From NCBI GenBank assembly GCA_963785765.1, contig CAWAWM010000004.1:1488001-1552000 (forward strand): DNA of 64,000 bases. The letters are read 5' to 3'. The position numbers were made by a program, and so were the translations under genes. Shown here in pieces: positions 1 to 8,505 of the stretch. Within the stretch, counting starts at the first letter, position 1. Each line of letters opens with the position of its first letter. The notes under the pieces are model-generated. The model was not told where the DNA came from, ran no database searches, and saw only the letters and a program-made list of their open reading frames with translations. The DNA is from DATBGO01 sp963785765 (lineage in GTDB: Bacteria; Actinomycetota; Actinomycetes; Streptosporangiales; Streptosporangiaceae).

Positions 1-1545
1 ATCCAGGTCGGGAGCTGGCAGATTCCGGCGGACAGGTTCACCGTCGACAGCAACACCTCGATCACGGCGACGTTCCCGCCGGCCGCCGACACGGTGCCCG
101 CCAACTCCCCGCGGCCGCAAGACGGGGCAGGCCCGGCGTCGGTGATCGTCACGAGCAGGGCAGGAAAGTCGAGCGCGCCCGGCCCGAACTCGACCATCGA
201 GTACGTGGACACCGCCGGCGCCAGCACGGTCCCCAGCATCACCGGCGTTATCCCCTACGGGGGGTCCGAGTCCGCGCCGGGCAAAGTGATCATTCTGGGA
301 TCGGGTTTCACCGATGCCACCGCCGTCACTTTCGGTGGCGTCGCCGCGAGCGGCTTGACCGTGGACAGTCCCTACCGGATCGCCGTGACGCCGCCCGCGT
401 ACTCCGCGCGCACGGCGTGCTCCCCGCTGCCCTCCGGTGGCGCGTATTCCGGCGAGGATGCGCGGAACGACATCTGCCAGGTGCAGATCCGGGTGAGCAA
501 CAGCCACGGCAGCAGCGCCGTCGGCCACATCCTCCCGCCGCTGGAAGGAGCGATCGCGCTCAACGCAATGGGCGTGCTGGTGGCCCCCCCTGGCTGTGGC
601 TGCGAGACGGCACCCGCCCCGACCGAGTACGACTATGCGCCGGCGCCTTCCATCACGTCGGTCTCCACCGCGGCCGGGGGACCAGGGTCGCTCGCGAGCG
701 AGGCCGGCGGGACGCTGATCACGGTCACCGGCAACGGGTTCAACCCGCTCACCATCGAATGGGCCGATTTCGGTCCGCCGGCGCTGGAGTCGTCGATCGA
801 CACCGACTACGCCTACCTGACCGGCACCGAGATGCAGATCGCCGTGCCAGCCGAGCCGCTCAGCAACGAGCCTGTGGCTGTTCCGCTCTCAGTCCGATCC
901 CTGGCGGGCCAGTCCCCCGAGTCGTCCGTCACGTACGCGGGCGTGCCGCAGGTGACCGCCGCGCTGAACACGGCGACAGGGAAGAACGGCGCCGCCGACA
1001 CCGGCGGCGCGCCGATGGCAATCACCGGGCACGGTTTCGACCAGGCAGTCGGGCCGCTTGAGTTCGTCGACGTCTCAACGCAAGTGCCGGTCTTCGCAAC
1101 CCAGTACACCTACACCGTCCGGACCGACTCGAGCATCAGCACCGAGTCGGTCGCCTCGAATCCAGGGCTTGATGACGTGGAGGTGTGCAGCGTTACCGCA
1201 TGTTCACTCAACCCTCCATCGGACTATTTTTACTTGTATCCGCCGGGCAACCCGAAGGTCACCTCGGTCACCCCGGCATCCGGCCCGGCCGGCGGCGGCA
1301 CCAAGGTCACGATCCGCGGCCAGAACCTCGGCTGCATCACCGGGGTCTTCTTCGGCACGGTGGCCGCGGCGAAATTCAGTAATCAGCAGGCGGAGCTTGA
1401 CTGCGGGTCGACCACTCTCGTCAAATCCGTCTCCCCAGCCGGCCAGGCGGGCGCGAAGGTGAAAGTGACCGTCACTACGGTTGAGAGCGACTTCACCGGC
1501 TCCGGTCACAGCAGATCCACCGCGTTCTTCAGCTACGACCCATAG
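1..1545 (+). CDS. IPT/TIG-repeat protein, 5'-truncated by window edge
   Basis: The reading frame is open from base 1, so the gene starts upstream; a GTG at 94 is internal. About 514 residues are visible. They hold at least four immunoglobulin-like IPT/TIG modules, beginning near codons 79 (PSITGVIPYGG), 216 (PSITSVSTAAGG), 313 and 418 (PKVTSVTPASGPAGGGTKV). Each has the family pattern of a P-x-I/V-T-S-V strand, a GG turn, then a V-T-I/V-x-G-x-G/N-F/L strand. Proteins built this way are usually secreted or surface-attached in actinobacteria and act in adhesion or as spacers for a catalytic module. No signal peptide, catalytic domain or sortase motif is visible in this part. It ends in FFSYDP and a stop. 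The function of the missing N-terminus is unknown. Confidence 0.85.
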   Translation: MQVGSWQIPADRFTVDSNTSITATFPPAADTVPANSPRPQDGAGPASVIVTSRAGKSSAPGPNSTIEYVDTAGASTVPSITGVIPYGGSESAPGKVIILGSGFTDATAVTFGGVAASGLTVDSPYRIAVTPPAYSARTACSPLPSGGAYSGEDARNDICQVQIRVSNSHGSSAVGHILPPLEGAIALNAMGVLVAPPGCGCETAPAPTEYDYAPAPSITSVSTAAGGPGSLASEAGGTLITVTGNGFNPLTIEWADFGPPALESSIDTDYAYLTGTEMQIAVPAEPLSNEPVAVPLSVRSLAGQSPESSVTYAGVPQVTAALNTATGKNGAADTGGAPMAITGHGFDQAVGPLEFVDVSTQVPVFATQYTYTVRTDSSISTESVASNPGLDDVEVCSVTACSLNPPSDYFYLYPPGNPKVTSVTPASGPAGGGTKVTIRGQNLGCITGVFFGTVAAAKFSNQQAELDCGSTTLVKSVSPAGQAGAKVKVTVTTVESDFTGSGHSRSTAFFSYDP

Positions 1546-1673
1546 ATCAGGCCAGGCTCGATGTGGCGATCGCGGCAAGATGTCCGGCACGCCGCGCTGC
1601 CCGCTGCCCCCGATCGGTCAGACTCCCGGGCCGCCACGTTCACTCCGGTGACGTTGGCTTAGGGTTTGGAGCT

Positions 1674-2156
1674 GTGCCAGATGATGAAGCCGACCTCAGT
1701 TCTGCTAGCGACACTGCTTCGCCCGGCCCGCGGGTGAGTGCCCGGCGCGTGCTGGAGCGTTTGGGTGAGGCCGAATGCATGGAGCTGCTCGCCGATGGGG
1801 GCATGGGGCGGCTGGTCTTCACCAGCCAGTATGGGCCCACAGCGCTGCCGGTCGTGTACAAGCTCGACGAGGGGTCGCTTGTCTTGGGCACCTGGGACCC
1901 CGTCTTTGACGAGGACCTGCGCACTGGCATTGAGCACGCCGAATACCACGTCGCCGTGGAGGCCGACCAGATCAACCTGGAAGCACGCGAGGGCTGGATC
2001 GTCCTGGTGCGGGGGGCGGCACATCATCTGGATACCGAGGCCGAGCGCGCGCCGTTCATCGATGCCGGGCTCGAGCCGTGGGTCGCGGACGTACCCGCGC
2101 ACTTCATCCGGGTGAGTCCCGCCACTATCTATGGCGTACGCACCCGCCGGGCATGA
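1674..2156 (+). CDS. pyridoxamine 5'-phosphate oxidase-like flavin-binding protein
   Basis: This is a 160-residue protein of the PNPOx-like split-barrel fold (Pyridox_ox_2 type). Residues 22-40 form a start helix with a cysteine-containing segment (LGEAECMELLADGGMGRLVF). It is followed by the typical barrel strands, with ALPVVYKLDEGSLVLGT near the middle and VPAHFIRVSPATIYGVRT at the end. Members bind FMN or F420, and many in actinobacteria have no assigned substrate. I chose the GTG at 1674 because an AGGG lies nine bases upstream and homology begins there; an in-frame ATG at 1563 would add a low-complexity tail. The gene stands alone between the IPT protein and an IS shard. Confidence 0.75.
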   Translation: MPDDEADLSSASDTASPGPRVSARRVLERLGEAECMELLADGGMGRLVFTSQYGPTALPVVYKLDEGSLVLGTWDPVFDEDLRTGIEHAEYHVAVEADQINLEAREGWIVLVRGAAHHLDTEAERAPFIDAGLEPWVADVPAHFIRVSPATIYGVRTRRA

Positions 2157-2173
2157 TGCCAGACAGGCGGGTG

Positions 2174-2319
2174 GGGTTCCATAACCCCGTCATAATCTTT
2201 GACCTGCGACTTCGCAGCTGGCCGACGGTGGTCATGCTGCTCGCTGGTACTCGTTGATCAGTCCGCCCAGAACTCTCCGCTGCCGTATTCCCGCCGTTGC
2301 CAGGTCGGTGATCACGGCC
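2174..2319 (-). mobile_element. 3' end of an integrase-type transposase (copy 1 of 2)
   Basis: A 146-bp segment is repeated at 26120-26264 with about 90% identity by eye. On the minus strand it encodes the tail of an rve/IS481-like transposase ending VLGGLINEYQRAA, with the stop at 2232-2234. The roughly 58 bp beyond the stop (2174-2231), from the stop to the GGGGTTAT-type edge, are conserved too, so the whole outer end of an IS has been kept. The rest of the transposase is absent. Confidence 0.7.
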
Positions 2320-2426
2320 GCGGTGATGTCGTCGCTCCCCCGGCGACCGATTGTCCGGCGCCTATCAAGGGAGACGGGGACGAGCAGGCAGATTGGGCAA
2401 CTGTCCCGGAGCCTGACGCGGCATTT

Positions 2427-3014
2427 CTAGGCGGAGATGCGAAGACGCATGACCCAGCGCCACTTGGCGATGCGGCGGTCGCGGACGAATCCGAACTCTT
2501 CGAACAGGTTCTCTGGCCCGGTATGCAGGTAGGCGCCACGTTGCGGGTCACGTCCATCCACCTGCTCGGGGTAGGCCTCGACCAAGCCTCCGCCAGCATG
2601 CGCTATCGCGGCCAGCACCGCGGCAACTCCGGCCCGCGCCACGCCTTTGCGGCGGGATCCGGAGCCGGTGAACAAGCAGCCGATCCGCCAGTCAGGCAAC
2701 TCGCCTAGGCCCTTTTCATAGGCCTTGGGGTTATTGATCTTAGCCACCTCGGCCGGTGGCCCGTACTGACACCAGCCCACGCAGCGATCGTCACGATAGA
2801 CGAGCATCTGGTGGATAGTGCCCTTGTTCACGTGAGCAAGTTTGGCCTCGCGGTTGCCCGCCGCGGTGCTGTCCTTGGTGATGCCCTCGGGATGAAAGCC
2901 GATGCACCAGCAGCCACCCCAGACACCGTTGTTCGCCTCAACCAGTGCGGCGAAGTCATCCCAGGTATCGGGCGTGAGCAGACGCGTCGTGTACTGGGTC
3001 TCAGCCGATGTCAC
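2427..3014 (-). CDS. GNAT family N-acetyltransferase
   Basis: This is a 195-residue acetyltransferase-fold protein. The acetyl-CoA pyrophosphate-binding loop is visible around residues 121-128 (SRRKGVARAG, the R/Q-x-x-G-x-A/G motif), preceded by the strand DWRIGCLFTG and followed by a long helix. An N-terminal block rich in W and C (NNGVWGGCWCIGFHP) is typical of a GNAT subgroup annotated only as acyltransferase; its substrate is unknown. The late part (GPENLFEEFGFV) is the usual beta-bulge end of the fold. The gene is monocistronic, with its start next to a gene-poor 280-bp stretch. Substrate and partner cannot be deduced from the neighbours. Confidence 0.8.
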   Translation of the reverse strand: MTSAETQYTTRLLTPDTWDDFAALVEANNGVWGGCWCIGFHPEGITKDSTAAGNREAKLAHVNKGTIHQMLVYRDDRCVGWCQYGPPAEVAKINNPKAYEKGLGELPDWRIGCLFTGSGSRRKGVARAGVAAVLAAIAHAGGGLVEAYPEQVDGRDPQRGAYLHTGPENLFEEFGFVRDRRIAKWRWVMRLRISA

Positions 3015-3292
3015 GTTCCTGCTCTCCTCCTGCTCCCGCCCTGGGCTACGTACGAGCCCAGGCCTGGCGGTCGGTGACTGGCGTGCTCAGGTCACGTTCG
3101 ATGATGCTAGCCCGCTGCCGTCTGGCACTGACTGCGTTGATGATCACGATGTCCTCGCGCCACCCGTTGGCACATCGGCAGCAGAACCGCTTGCTCGAGG
3201 TCATCGCGGCTGGCGACGCCGAAACCGAGGTGGTCAAGACTAACGCCTTGCGTTGCGCTGCTCCAGGGCGTGTGCTTGAGGGGTCACGGGGA

Positions 3293-3907
3293 GTGAATCG
3301 TCAGTTGAGCGCTACATCAAGGATCTTGGGCATTATCACAGCCGCCGTTCTCGCTGGTGGGCTGGCTGCATGTGGCATGCCCGGCACAAGCGCCCGCCCG
3401 GTAGCGGCGGGCCAGGCCAGCGCGGCTGCCGTCCCGGTGCGGGTGCAGCCAGACGCGGTCGGCTGGTCCGGAATGGTTCAGCGCCCTGAGCACATCGACG
3501 TGGGCATGGGCGGAGCGCCGATTGCCCGGCAGCTGGCCTGGCGGAACTGGGGCGGCCCCCGGGCATGGGCGACGGGCAAACTGGACATCTACTGGCCGCA
3601 GCCAGGTCCGATCTCCGGCTGGCACCCGGCCACGTACCCGGTCACCGTGCGCCTGCAGGACATCCTGACGCACAACGGCCAGCCGTCCTACCGCAGGATG
3701 ACGGACATCTACGTCAACCGCCGGGGTGTCGCAAAGGTGCTGTACTTCGACTTCTACGTTCTGCCCGGCGGATCAGCCCCAGGGTGGATCCCCAGCCAGG
3801 CTGTGAATGGCCCAAGGATCAATCAAGGAGAGCCGCGGAAGCGGGAAATCCTGACCCTGAGACTCACCCGGAGCCAAGACGTCCAGGAACCGGACGCTTC
3901 GACCTGA
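3293..3907 (+). CDS. secreted lipoprotein of unknown function
   Basis: The predicted protein has 204 residues. It begins with a short basic n-region, a hydrophobic core (ILGIITAAVLAGG) and a lipobox LAAC, so the mature lipoprotein should start at Cys 27. I chose GTG 3293 because it puts the signal peptide at the N-terminus and has a purine-rich GAGGGG about ten bases upstream; the open frame reaches back to 3008 without signal-like sequence. The mature part is rich in W, P and Y and ends with a charged tail. It resembles no enzyme I can name. An AT-poor region with no gene precedes it. Confidence 0.6.
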   Translation: MNRQLSATSRILGIITAAVLAGGLAACGMPGTSARPVAAGQASAAAVPVRVQPDAVGWSGMVQRPEHIDVGMGGAPIARQLAWRNWGGPRAWATGKLDIYWPQPGPISGWHPATYPVTVRLQDILTHNGQPSYRRMTDIYVNRRGVAKVLYFDFYVLPGGSAPGWIPSQAVNGPRINQGEPRKREILTLRLTRSQDVQEPDAST

Positions 3908-3949
3908 GTGCCCCGGGCCCAGTACAGGCCGAGGTCGCCAAGGCTGGAG

Positions 3950-4190
3950 CAACTCATGGCCACCGCAGCGGGTGATCATCCGGCTGCAGGTCCGGCGGCT
4001 GTTCTGCGACGAGCCGGCCAGTGCGAAGACGACGGCCGGGAAGCTCGCCGAGCGAGCCCGGCGGCACCACGCGATGGTGCACGAGCTGCTGACTGACGGG
4101 CACGGATCCGGACCATCGCCCGGCATTTGTGCCGGGCACGGCACACTGTGCCACCCGGCATCGCCCGCTATCGGATCGTCGACCGCCGGA
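3950..4190 (+). pseudogene. decayed ISL3-type transposase fragment
   Basis: Two plus-strand frames together read like the N-terminal part of an ISL3-family transposase. One frame gives VIIRLQVRRLFCDEPA with the zinc-ribbon-like cysteine context. The next, after a frameshift near 4105, gives RTIARHLCRARHTV, which matches the helix-turn-helix block of that family. No DDE domain remains, and stops and frameshifts interrupt it. It overlaps the 3' end of the opposite membrane gene. Confidence 0.45.
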
Positions 4191-4671
4191 GGCGCCTCCA
4201 CCGACGCCAGACGTGCACCTTCAGGTAGACGACGAGGGCGAGCCCGGAGATGGCGTGCCACCTGCCGAAGGGCCCGGGGAGCGGCAGCTGTATCGGGACG
4301 CCGCGGTTCCAGTCCAGGACGCCTGACACGAGCACGTTCAGGGTGATGAACAAGAGCACCAGGTCCGAGACGATGAGGCGGGCCGCCCGTCCGGCGAACG
4401 ACCTGGCCCGGACGATACGGGTGGCCATGCCAGCGAGGGTCCGGCGGCGCTGGGCCAGGTGCACGACCACCAGCCCGACGAAGACCAAGCCGACGTCGGT
4501 GTGGATAGCGATCCGCACGTGCAGTAGCTGCAGCGTGCCGAGTGCGGCCGCTGCCGAGCACAAGAGACCGAGATGGACCGCCCAGCGGGACAGGGAGCGG
4601 CGGGCGGTCCGGCGGTCAGCCGGCCGCTCGGGCGACGCCCCGGCCTGGGGCTCGAGCGGTGCGTCAAGCAT
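4168..4671 (-). CDS. DUF4405-like membrane cytochrome-type protein
   Basis: This is a 167-residue membrane protein with four hydrophobic segments at about residues 32-50, 58-75, 98-115 and 137-155. Histidines sit in or beside the helices (HLGLL, HVRIAIHTDVG, HLAQRRR, WHAISG, LKVHVWRR) in the spacing seen in small b-type cytochrome domains of the DUF4405 class. Such proteins pass electrons across the membrane, often next to FMN-binding proteins. No redox partner is encoded beside it. The start ATG at 4671 follows a spacer that may carry a broken small membrane gene. Heme binding is inferred from the histidine pattern only. Confidence 0.65.
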   Translation of the reverse strand: MLDAPLEPQAGASPERPADRRTARRSLSRWAVHLGLLCSAAAALGTLQLLHVRIAIHTDVGLVFVGLVVVHLAQRRRTLAGMATRIVRARSFAGRAARLIVSDLVLLFITLNVLVSGVLDWNRGVPIQLPLPGPFGRWHAISGLALVVYLKVHVWRRWRRLRRSTIR

Positions 4672-4710
4672 CCGGCACCGGCCGGCGTCCGCGACTGAGG
4701 CCAGCCGAGG

Positions 4711-4922
4711 CAGTCACGCCGCGCGGGGACGCACGAACCACGTGGTCGCCGCGAGCAGGAGCACGGCGACCACGAGCAGCCGCCCGGCCTCGATGAGCGG
4801 GAAGGGCCAGAACCGCGGGAGCCACGTGCAGCGGCCAGCCCTCGCCGGTGCGGTCCTCGCACTCCTCGCGGAACCCTCGCCCGTGCTGGGGTCCCTCGCT
4901 CAGCGGCGCGGTCTTGTACGCC
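4711..4922 (-). pseudogene. possible frameshifted small membrane protein
   Basis: The first frame from ATG 4922 gives a hydrophilic start (MAYKTAPLSEGPQHG). A second frame, one base away, ends in a clear membrane helix (RLLVVAVLLLAATTWFV) and a stop at 4711-4713, just upstream of the DUF4405-like gene. If the two parts belong together, a single indel near 4830 breaks the gene. I recognise no family. The coding call rests on the hydrophobic helix and its position in the same orientation as the downstream gene. Confidence 0.3.
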
Positions 4923-4941
4923 ATATGCTCATGGGCCGGTC

Positions 4942-4976
4942 ATACTCGATCTCATGATGAGTATCATACTGAGTAT
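4942..4976. promoter_or_regulatory. palindromic operator-like cluster
   Basis: AGTATCATACT at 4960-4970 is a perfect 11-bp palindrome. ATACTC at 4942-4947 pairs with GAGTAT at 4959-4964, and another GAGTAT lies at 4971-4976. The AT-rich block stands out in GC-rich DNA just upstream of the minus-strand genes ending at 4168, and it looks like a repressor site. No cognate regulator gene is adjacent. Confidence 0.4.
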
Positions 4977-5144
4977 TGTTACTGTCGGCAATGGATTTTT
5001 GCAGTAATGCGAGCCGCCATCCGGCGGACTCGATGGTGGTGGCCACCGCCTTTCAACCTCTGTAGCCGGTCACTGACCGGCACGGCGACAGCGCGCCGGA
5101 CTCGGGCGGAAAGGCGCCTCCGGCCAGCTCGGCCTGCCGTCCGG

Positions 5145-5741
5145 TCAGCAGCTTCGCTGCAGTACGACCTCCTTGAACATCGCTGCCCACTGATAGGCGA
5201 TCTGATAAGGCCATTCCAAGGTCGGCAGCGGGGTGGTGGCCACGTAGATCTTGCCGCCGTAACAGCGCGCGAACCTCATGCGCGCGCGGATGACCTGATC
5301 CGGCGTGACCACCAGCACCACCGACCGCCAGTGGTACTGCCTGGCCAGACGGCTGACGAACTCGGCCTCCCCCCGTGTCGAACGCGGGTGCGGCTCGAAG
5401 CAGATCACCTTCAAGGTCTGGCCATGCAGCCTGCACGTGCTGCCGGGCACCGGCAGCGGCAGGCCCTGCGATATGACGAGGACGGATGCCCGGCCCTGGT
5501 GCGCCAGCTGCAGGCCCTTGCCCAGCCGGTCCCCTTGCCCCCCCAGCACGACGATGGCGTCCACGCGCGCCGGCAGCGGCATGCCCTGTGCTGGCCAGAT
5601 GAATAACGCGCCCGAGGCGGCGCCGAGCCCGACAAGCACGATAATCAGCGCCGCAGCTACTATCCGCAGGCGTCTGCGACGGACCGGCCGCCGGCTGGCT
5701 TGCGTGACCTCGGGCCGGTCAGGAATCTCATCGATCGGCAT
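5145..5741 (-). CDS. YdcF/DUF218 family protein
   Basis: This is a 198-residue membrane-anchored protein. One transmembrane helix lies near residues 26-48 (LRIVAAALIIVLVGLG), followed by an extracytoplasmic DUF218 domain. Its marks are DAIVVLGG at the first strand, LVISQG, a TRGEAEF helix start and SVVLVVTPDQ with nearby arginines. DUF218 proteins include E. coli YdcF and SanA and are linked to envelope or polysaccharide metabolism, but the reaction is unproven. The length is usual for the short actinobacterial form. The ATG at 5741 has no neighbour in the same direction, so it is probably monocistronic. Confidence 0.8.
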   Translation of the reverse strand: MPIDEIPDRPEVTQASRRPVRRRRLRIVAAALIIVLVGLGAASGALFIWPAQGMPLPARVDAIVVLGGQGDRLGKGLQLAHQGRASVLVISQGLPLPVPGSTCRLHGQTLKVICFEPHPRSTRGEAEFVSRLARQYHWRSVVLVVTPDQVIRARMRFARCYGGKIYVATTPLPTLEWPYQIAYQWAAMFKEVVLQRSC

Positions 5742-6038
5742 TAATGCGCCTCAGGGTAGGCGGGACGGGGACACGATGCAGCCAGGCACTCCTGTCTGAG
5801 GGTACCGGGAGCCCGATCAGCTATTGGGAGCCTGAAGCCTATGCCGTGCCAAAGCTCGGACATGCGCTCTGAGCTGGTGTTTTCTGTGCTCTGGGGTCGT
5901 CGAGCTGTTGTGCATCGCGGCGCCCGGCACTCGGGGGGATGGTCACCGGCGTCCGACCCGGGCGATGGGCGCCGACGGTGAGTACTGTCACGAGCATCGG
6001 CTACGGGCAGCAGAGCTCTGCCGAACAGGAGAACAGAC

Positions 6039-6692
6039 ATGGACTTCACCAGGCTGAGGGAATCCGAAGAGTACCGGCGTCAGCGTGAAGAGCTACGAGT
6101 CGCCGAGCTGGACCTGATCGATCATGTCGAGCGGGTCGCCGCGCTGCGGCGAAAGCTGCCCGCCGACACCGTCGTTGACGACTACGAGCTGGTCGATGTC
6201 GCCAGCGGTGACCGCGTGCGGCTTTCCAGATTGTTCAGCGCCCCAGGCCGGGCGCTGGTCCTTTACCACTTCATGTATGGCAAGGCCCAGACGGAGCCGT
6301 GCCCGTTGTGCACGATGTGGATCGACGGGTACAACGCGGCGGCACCCCACCTCGCCCAGAACGCCGACTTCGCCGTGGTCGCCGCCGCCCAGGCCGCTGC
6401 CCTCAGCGCCCACGCGCAATCGCGTGGCTGGACCAACCTGCGCCTGCTCAGCGCCGCAGAGTCGGCGTTCAAGTACGACCTCGGCAGCGAGGAGGCCGAC
6501 GGCACTCAGACCGAGTGGATCTCGGTATTCACCCGCGGCGGCGACGGTACCGTGCGTCACGTCTACTCCACGGGCGCGCAGCTGGCCGATGACCGGCGCG
6601 AACGCGGGATCGACCTCCTCAGCCCGGTCTGGCACCTGCTTGATCTCACGCCAAACGGCCGGGGCGACTGGTACCCCTCCCTGAACTACTAG
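6039..6692 (+). CDS. DUF899 thioredoxin-like protein
   Basis: The 217-residue protein fits the DUF899 family, which has a thioredoxin fold. After an N-terminal helix (ESEEYRRQREELRVAE), the domain shows the conserved strand-helix core LVLYHFMYG followed by CPLCTMW, a C-x-x-C pair at about residues 88-91. A later segment (GTQTEWISVFTRGGDGTVRH) and the C-terminal LLDLTPNGRGDWYPSL are typical. Family members may be redox enzymes or peroxiredoxin relatives; no substrate is established. An AGGAGAACAG stretch upstream of ATG 6039 serves as ribosome binding site. It is monocistronic, convergent with the MoaD-like gene. Confidence 0.8.
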   Translation: MDFTRLRESEEYRRQREELRVAELDLIDHVERVAALRRKLPADTVVDDYELVDVASGDRVRLSRLFSAPGRALVLYHFMYGKAQTEPCPLCTMWIDGYNAAAPHLAQNADFAVVAAAQAAALSAHAQSRGWTNLRLLSAAESAFKYDLGSEEADGTQTEWISVFTRGGDGTVRHVYSTGAQLADDRRERGIDLLSPVWHLLDLTPNGRGDWYPSLNY

Positions 6693-6765
6693 CTGAGCGA
6701 TCCCCCGCTACAAGTGCGTTCGGTCAGAGTCAGATGAGGGCGTTCGCGTACTAGCCTGCCCTGAT

Positions 6766-7062
6766 CTAGCCACCCGCCATGGCCCCTACGATCAGGTACG
6801 GCTCTGCGCCTGAGGCGACCGCCTCCGGCAGCGGGGTGTCCGGCGGCTCGTGGGACAGGTCTTGCTCGCAGGCGAAGAACCGGATGAACGCCCGGCGCGC
6901 GCCGCCGTCGTGGTCGCGGATGGTCCCGGCCAGCGCCGGGTAGCGGGCCTCCAGCGCGTCCAGCACCGAGCACTGGGTGACCTGGCCCGCCACGTCCAGC
7001 TCGACTTCGCCATCGACGCGGGCCAGGGTCCGCAGGTGCGCGGGAAGCACGACCCGGATCAT
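6766..7062 (-). CDS. ThiS/MoaD-like beta-grasp protein
   Basis: The 98-residue protein has the ubiquitin-like beta-grasp pattern: a first strand IRVVLPAHLRTLARV, a helix with LDALEARYPALAGTI, and a C-terminus ending GAMAGG. The double-glycine tail is the part that is adenylated and thiocarboxylated in ThiS and MoaD sulfur carriers. The gene overlaps the end of the upstream BNR-repeat gene by four bases (ATGA), so the two are translationally coupled. This pairing, and the molybdate/tungstate transporter a few kilobases away, hint at sulfur or cofactor chemistry, but no activating E1 enzyme is in the window. A 66-bp piece of it recurs at 42148-42213. Confidence 0.8.
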   Translation of the reverse strand: MIRVVLPAHLRTLARVDGEVELDVAGQVTQCSVLDALEARYPALAGTIRDHDGGARRAFIRFFACEQDLSHEPPDTPLPEAVASGAEPYLIVGAMAGG

Positions 7063-8174
7063 GGCAGCGTCTGGGCCTCGACCGACAGTACGGCCGGCAG
7101 ATCCCGCACGATCGGCGCCCAGCTGTCGCCCGCGTCAGCTGAGGCGTACACCTGCCCGCCCGTCGTGCCGAAGTAGACGCCGCACGAGTCAAGGGTGTCA
7201 ACCGCCATCGCGTCGCGCAGCACGTTGACGTAGCAGTGCTCCTGCGGCAGGCCGTTGGTGAGGGCCTCCCACTCGTCCCCGCCGGTCCGGCTCCGGTAGA
7301 CGCGCAGCCGCCCTTCCGGGGGGAAATGCTCCGCGTCGCTGGTGATCGGAACCACATAGATGGTGTCCGGCTCGTGCGCGTGCACGTCGATCGGGAAGCC
7401 GAAGTCGGTCGGCAGGTTGCCGCTGACCTCGTGCCACGACTCGCCGGCGTCATCGCTGCGCATGACGTCCCAGTGCTTCTGCATGAACAACACGGACGGG
7501 CGGGAGGAATGCATAGCGAGCCGGTGCACACAGTGCCCCACCTCCGCGTCAGGGTCCGGGATGCCCTCCGATTGCAGGCCGTGGTTGATCGGCCGCCATG
7601 TCTGGCCCGCGTCATCGGACCGGAACGCACCCGCCGCCGAGATGGCGGCGAACATCCGGCCGGGCGTGGCCGGGTCCAGGATGATCGTGTGCAAGCACAT
7701 CCCGCCCGCGCCCGGCTGCCATGACGGCCCGGACCTATGGCCGCGCAGCGCGGGCAGTTCCTGCCACTGCTGGCCGCCGTCGGTCGACTTGAACAGCCCG
7801 GCGTCCTCCACCCCGGCGTAGACCGTATCCGGATCGTCCAGCGACGGCTCCAGGTGCCAGACCCGCTCGAACTCCCACGGATGGGGCGTCCCGTCATACC
7901 ACTGGTGCGTCCCGGGGACACCGTCGTAGGCGAACTTGTTGCCCACCGGCTCCCAGGTCACGCCGCCGTCGTCGGAACGCTGGATCACCTGCCCCGACCA
8001 CCCGCTGGACTGCGAGGCGTACAGCCGGTCCGGCTCCGCCGGCGACCCCTTGACGTGGTAGACCTCCCACCCGGCAAAATGCGGCCCGCTGACGTCCCAC
8101 CGCGCACGCTTGCCATCCGAACTCAGCACGAACGCGCCCTTGCGCGTGCCCACCAGTACCCGTACGCCACTCAT
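7059..8174 (-). CDS. BNR/WD40-type beta-propeller protein (exo-alpha-sialidase-like)
   Basis: The protein has 371 residues from ATG 8174, chosen for the GAAGGGGA ribosome site just upstream. It carries repeated Asp-box (BNR) motifs of the form S-x-D-x-G-x-x-W: RSDDGGVTWEP, KSTDGGQQWQE, RSDDAGQTWRP, RSDDAGESWHE and ASADAGDSWAP. These define a six- or seven-bladed propeller like those of sialidases and photosystem II assembly factor Ycf48. There is no signal peptide, so it should be cytoplasmic. It starts with a strand (VRVLVGTRKGAFVLSSD) common to a bacterial group of unknown role. It is coupled to the MoaD-like gene by a four-base overlap, suggesting joint function. Confidence 0.8.
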   Translation of the reverse strand: MSGVRVLVGTRKGAFVLSSDGKRARWDVSGPHFAGWEVYHVKGSPAEPDRLYASQSSGWSGQVIQRSDDGGVTWEPVGNKFAYDGVPGTHQWYDGTPHPWEFERVWHLEPSLDDPDTVYAGVEDAGLFKSTDGGQQWQELPALRGHRSGPSWQPGAGGMCLHTIILDPATPGRMFAAISAAGAFRSDDAGQTWRPINHGLQSEGIPDPDAEVGHCVHRLAMHSSRPSVLFMQKHWDVMRSDDAGESWHEVSGNLPTDFGFPIDVHAHEPDTIYVVPITSDAEHFPPEGRLRVYRSRTGGDEWEALTNGLPQEHCYVNVLRDAMAVDTLDSCGVYFGTTGGQVYASADAGDSWAPIVRDLPAVLSVEAQTLP

Positions 8175-8505
8175 CCGCACTCCCCTTCTAGCGATGCCAG
8201 GCACGGCGACCCGCCCGGGCCGCCCGGGCACGACCCCCGCCTGACCCGGCCTCCGCCCATCTCCACCGGCCTATCACGGCCCTCTGACGTTGTGACGGCC
8301 GCCAGGCCAGAAATTCATCGCCCCGGCTGGCTCCCAGTCGGTGAAACTGTCGTCCACATCCGAAGATGCTTCTAGCGCGCAGGGGACATCTGACATGTTG
8401 GCGGGCAGCTGGCGATAGCGTCGCTGGAGCCGTTTGATCGTCGCGACCGCCGGTCGTTCCCGGTGAGTTCGGGACAGAATTCCGGTGCGCCCGGGGAGGT
8501 AGATC

